NCBI RefSeq assembly: GCF_027944115.1
Contig: NZ_JAPJZI010000001.1
Location: 558,001 to 622,000 of the forward strand
Direction of reading: 5' to 3'
Length of the DNA: 64,000 nt
Source: Hoeflea prorocentri
GTDB taxonomy: Bacteria; Pseudomonadota; Alphaproteobacteria; Rhizobiales; Rhizobiaceae
Shown here in pieces: positions 60,928 to 64,000 of this stretch. A program made the position numbers and the translations under genes. The notes beneath the pieces were generated by a model. It was not told the origin of the DNA and did not search any database. It was given only the letters and a program-made list of their open reading frames with translations. How positions within the stretch are numbered: the stretch's first letter is position 1; each line of letters starts with the position of its first letter.

Positions 60928-61692
60928 TTAGTCCTCTACCGGCCCGACGAAGTTCTTGTAAGCAATGGCGGCCAGCCAGCCCGCATCGACGGGCAGCGTT
61001 ACGCCAGTGATCGCCGCGGCCCGGTCCGAACACAGGAAAGCGATTGCGTCGGCGATGTGTTCAGGCATCACGAACATCGGTAGCGCGCCGGCATTCAGGA
61101 TCGCCTCGCGGTCTCGCTGGCCGGCTTCAATACGCTGTTTGAGGACCGGGGTCAGTGTGAAGGTCGGCGCAACACAGTTGACCCGCACCATGTCCGGGCC
61201 CATCTCGGCGGCCAGGAGCTCCGTCAGGCTGACAATGGCGGCCTTACCCGGCGCATAAGCCGGCAGCGGTAATGGCATGGCTCCGTTTATTGAGCTCAAA
61301 TTGACAATCGCCCCTGTCTTGCGGGCCCGCATCCGCGCTCCGGTCGAGCGACACATCATGTAGGTGCCGCGGTAATTGACCTGCCAGATCCTGTCGTGCT
61401 CCTGCATGCTCATGCGGCGCGAGGACATGGCGTTCTGCAAAACGCCGGCGGAATTTACGAGGATTTCGATCGGTCCGAGGTCCGTTTCAACCTGCTCGAC
61501 CGTCCGGTCGACATCTGCTTCCTTGGCCACATCCAGCGTGATGGCCATGCCGCCGACTTCCGCTGCCACAGTCTTTGCCGCTTCTTCGTTGCGGTCGGCA
61601 ATGGCGATGCCGTGCCCTTCCTCAGCAAGCTTGAGCGCCGTCGCATGGCCGATCCCGCTTCCGCCGCCCGTGATCAAAGCCACTTTTGCCAT
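60928..61692 (-). CDS. Short-chain dehydrogenase/reductase
   Basis: A 254-residue classical SDR. The cofactor motif TGGGSGIG is at about residues 8-15, NSAGVL near 84, the catalytic Ser in NLSSING and the YAPGK pair (YxxxK) near 150. The ATG at 61692 follows AAGGAG on its strand; an earlier ATG adds a 19-residue Pro-rich leader with no family similarity. It probably oxidises a hydroxy acid or alcohol with NAD(P). It is cotranscribed with the upstream GlcD-type gene, 69 bases away. Confidence 0.9.
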   Translation of the reverse strand: MAKVALITGGGSGIGHATALKLAEEGHGIAIADRNEEAAKTVAAEVGGMAITLDVAKEADVDRTVEQVETDLGPIEILVNSAGVLQNAMSSRRMSMQEHDRIWQVNYRGTYMMCRSTGARMRARKTGAIVNLSSINGAMPLPLPAYAPGKAAIVSLTELLAAEMGPDMVRVNCVAPTFTLTPVLKQRIEAGQRDREAILNAGALPMFVMPEHIADAIAFLCSDRAAAITGVTLPVDAGWLAAIAYKNFVGPVED

Positions 61693-61761
61693 GTCGTCTC
61701 CTTCCCGCTTGTCCGCCGGGTGAGCCGGCTTTGCCGGTTCAGGTGCCATATGTTTCCGATG

Positions 61762-63144
61762 CTAAAATGAATCCGGCAAGACTTTGCCCGGATTCATGAT
61801 CGCTTTGGGGTCCAGGCTTTGCTTGATCGCTGCCATCACATTGACGGCATTGCCTGACTGGAGCAGCAGTGTTTCGCGCTTGCCCTGTCCAATCCCGTGT
61901 TCACCGGTGCAGGTGCCCCCGACCTTGATCGCCCTTTCGGAAATCTGTTCCAGCAGCTTATGCGCCTTGGCCGTTTCATCCGGGTCCAGCGGATCGATGC
62001 CGATCAGAACATGGAAATTTCCGTCGCCCACATGCCCGACAATCGTTCCCGGCAATCCAAGCTCGGCCAGATCGTTCTGTGCGGCCTTTATGCTTTCGGC
62101 CAGGTGAGAGATCGGAACGCAGGCGTCCGTCGTGTGGCCTGATTTTCCGGGCATCGCCGCAACAGCGGCCCAATAGGCATCGTGGCGGGCTTTCCATAGT
62201 CTGCCGATCTCGTCCGCATTCGAGGCAGCCTTGATATCTTTGGCTCCTGCGTCGTCCAGCAGTTCGCGAAACACCTTGAACTCGGCCTTTACGGCATCTT
62301 CCATACCTGCAAACTCGAAGAACAAGGTCGGCGCTTCTGTCAGGTCCAGTTTTGAATAGCGGTTGCAGGCGCTGATCTGCGCGGTGTCGAGAAGTTCCAG
62401 CCTGCCGACATTCAACCCGCACTGAACGCACGATATGACCGCATTGCAAGCGGCCTCGATGGACGGAAATGTCGCGACGCCGGCCACGATGTGTTCGGGG
62501 ATGCCGTGGAGCTTTACCGTGATCTCGGTTATCGCGGCCAACGTGCCTTCGGACCCGACCAGAAGCCGGGTCAGGTCGTAGCCGGCGGAGGATTTCTTGG
62601 CGCGGGTGCCGGTTCTGATGATCTCTCCATTGGCCAGAACACATTCCAGCGCCAGGACGTTTTCGGCCATTGTGCCATATCTGACGGCATTGGTTCCCGA
62701 CGCCCGCGTCGACACCATTCCGCCGATGCTCGCATCCGCACCGGGATCGATCGGAAAATGCAGTCCGGTTGCCCGCAGTTCCTCGTTCAGCCGTTTGCGT
62801 GTCACGCCGGGCTGCACAACCGCGATCAGGTCCTCAGGGACAATTTCGAGGATATTCGCCATCTTTGAAAAGTCCATCGACACGCCGCCCCTGGGAGCAT
62901 TGACATGTCCCTCCACGGAGGTGCCCGCCCCAAAGGGGATAACGGGAACGCCATAGGCGTTGCAGGTTTTCAGCACAGAAGCGACCTCTCCCGTGTCGTG
63001 GGGAAAGACGACACAATCCGGAAGCTGTGCCTCAAGCCAGGTCGTGGAATTCACGTGGTGACGCCGCATTGCTTCCGACGCCTCGAACCGCTCCCCGAAT
63101 TGCTGTTTGAGGACCCCCAGACAGGCTTCGTAATTCTGCTGCAC
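61762..63144 (-). CDS. FAD-binding 2-hydroxyacid dehydrogenase (GlcD/D-lactate dehydrogenase type)
   Basis: A 460-residue flavoprotein with the type 4 FAD-binding domain in its first half (PFGAGTSVEGHVNAPRGGVS at about 75-94, then DPGADASIGGMVSTRASGTN in part). The C-terminal cap has HVGDGNFHVLIG and the end motif GTCTGEHGIGQGKRE. These features match glycolate/D-lactate dehydrogenases that pass electrons to quinone or cytochrome c. The ATG is preceded by GGAGG. It likely feeds a 2-hydroxy acid from the pathway into the respiratory chain; lactate or glycolate are possible. Confidence 0.92.
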   Translation of the reverse strand: MQQNYEACLGVLKQQFGERFEASEAMRRHHVNSTTWLEAQLPDCVVFPHDTGEVASVLKTCNAYGVPVIPFGAGTSVEGHVNAPRGGVSMDFSKMANILEIVPEDLIAVVQPGVTRKRLNEELRATGLHFPIDPGADASIGGMVSTRASGTNAVRYGTMAENVLALECVLANGEIIRTGTRAKKSSAGYDLTRLLVGSEGTLAAITEITVKLHGIPEHIVAGVATFPSIEAACNAVISCVQCGLNVGRLELLDTAQISACNRYSKLDLTEAPTLFFEFAGMEDAVKAEFKVFRELLDDAGAKDIKAASNADEIGRLWKARHDAYWAAVAAMPGKSGHTTDACVPISHLAESIKAAQNDLAELGLPGTIVGHVGDGNFHVLIGIDPLDPDETAKAHKLLEQISERAIKVGGTCTGEHGIGQGKRETLLLQSGNAVNVMAAIKQSLDPKAIMNPGKVLPDSF

Positions 63145-63307
63145 TTTAATCCTCCGCTGTTTGCGCCGGGCGGATCATATTTGGGAAAACCGGATATATG
63201 TAGCCTAAATTCTTGCCAGTCATTATGACGAGAGCCTGCAGAAGGTGGATAGCTCTCACGGGGTCTGTCTTTATTCTGATCCGAACGCGCATGTGATTGA
63301 GGTTTCA

Positions 63308-64000
63308 ATGGCTGAGAGCGACGGCGTATTCGAAGACCCGCTTTATACCGATCCGCAATTTGCTCAGCTTTATGACGCCAATTTCGGGCCTGAGCGCGCC
63401 GACTTCGATTTCTGCAAGCGGTTGGCGGCGGATGCTGGTTCGGTCCTGGATCTGGGATGCGGCACTGGCGCGTTGCTGGCTGCTTTGTCCAAGGGGCGCA
63501 ATTTAACGGGTGTCGATCCGGCCAGCGCCATGCTTGAGATCGCGCGCCAGCGGCCGGGCGGGGAGCGTGTTCAATGGGTTGAAGCCGATGCCCGCACAGT
63601 CCGGCTGGAGCGCCGCTTTGATCTCGTTCTGCTGACGGGACATGCTTTCCAGGTTTTCCTCACCCGCGAAGATCAGCTGTCTGCGCTTGAAACCATCGCA
63701 CACCACTTGTCGCCCGATGGCCGCTTCATATTCGACACGAGGAACCCGTCGCTAAAATCCTGGAAACGCTGGACACCTGAAGATCGGCAGCAGATCGAAC
63801 ACCCGGAACATGGGAACGTGGAAACCTGGAACAACGTATCCGAGGATCCTGCTACCGGGATCGTGAGTTACGAGACATATTACCGGATTCTTCGAACCGG
63901 CAGGACGCTGAGCACCGTGTCGCAGATCGTGTTTCCGCAAAAGGACGTGCTGGACGAACTGCTCGATGCGGCGGGTCTTGCTGTCGAGCAATGGTATGGG
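63308..64000 (+). CDS. Class I SAM-dependent methyltransferase (cut by window edge)
   Basis: An open frame of 231 codons from the ATG at 63308 to the window end. The SAM-binding motif I VLDLGCGTGALLAAL is at about residues 45-59, followed by GVDPASAML (motif II) and the strand RFDLVLLTGHAFQVF. These place it in the small-molecule methyltransferase superfamily (Methyltransf_25). The C-terminus is missing. A GAGG lies upstream of the start. There is no sign of a link to the neighbouring catabolic operon, from which it is divergent. Confidence 0.88.
   Translation, partial: MAESDGVFEDPLYTDPQFAQLYDANFGPERADFDFCKRLAADAGSVLDLGCGTGALLAALSKGRNLTGVDPASAMLEIARQRPGGERVQWVEADARTVRLERRFDLVLLTGHAFQVFLTREDQLSALETIAHHLSPDGRFIFDTRNPSLKSWKRWTPEDRQQIEHPEHGNVETWNNVSEDPATGIVSYETYYRILRTGRTLSTVSQIVFPQKDVLDELLDAAGLAVEQWYG

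Noticed and set aside
1-64000. Mobile elements, CRISPR arrays, tRNA or rRNA genes
   Set aside because: No transposase or integrase, repeat-spacer pattern or RNA gene could be recognised by eye on either strand. tRNAscan and Infernal searches would be needed to exclude small RNAs.

Overview
The window reads as chromosome of an alphaproteobacterium, most likely of the order Hyphomicrobiales (Rhizobiales). Support comes from a full-length NdvB/ChvB-type cyclic beta-1,2-glucan synthase, a hemP-hmuSTUV haem-uptake locus with candidate RirA (TGA-N9-TCA) and Irr (ICE-like) sites, a FixL-like haem-PAS kinase, and many FNR/FixK boxes. Genus cannot be fixed from the sequence alone. No rRNA, tRNA, CRISPR array or insertion sequence was recognised. 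Genes are densely packed, often with 4-base stop/start overlaps.

Region 1 (1-9.9 kb) is a catabolic/uptake locus: a truncated aldehyde dehydrogenase, a LysR regulator, a CaiB/BaiF CoA-transferase, an orphan 161-residue protein, a four-gene sugar-type ABC importer and a second aldehyde dehydrogenase. A 15-base near-palindrome with consensus ATAGKTATWWSCTAT occurs three times, once upstream of each transcription unit, and is probably the LysR operator.

Region 2 (9.9-39 kb) is a low-oxygen/stress island. It holds three universal stress proteins, two triple-BON proteins, DUF2267, host-attachment and flavin split-barrel proteins, a DksA-like zinc-finger protein, a site-2 protease with CBS domains, FtsH, PEP synthase with Pfk-2, cyclic glucan synthase, a flavodoxin, a 54-residue zinc-ribbon protein and a P-type cation ATPase. 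Its regulators are an FNR/FixK-type protein, an OmpR-type response regulator and a soluble hybrid kinase whose PAS domain keeps the FixL haem-pocket residues. Eleven FNR/FixK-type boxes (TTGAY-N4-RTCAA or one mismatch) sit in front of most of these genes.

Region 3 (39-50.5 kb) handles iron and haem: bacterioferritin, the hmuTUV haem ABC importer, HmuS, HemP, an outer-membrane haem receptor, and a dedicated ExbB-ExbD-ExbD-TonB system followed by an IsdG-type haem monooxygenase. The second ExbD has Asn in place of the essential membrane Asp.

Region 4 (50.7-63.1 kb) is a catabolic locus with an HpcH/HpaI aldolase, RidA, a TAXI-TRAP importer, an opine-dehydrogenase-like protein, a LacI regulator, two FAD amine/amino-acid-type oxidoreductases, an amidohydrolase, an SDR and a GlcD-type flavoprotein. 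Two identical dyads (TGCACTCGTGTGCA) overlapping predicted -35 elements tie the RidA/TRAP and the LacI/oxidase promoters together. The window ends inside a methyltransferase gene.
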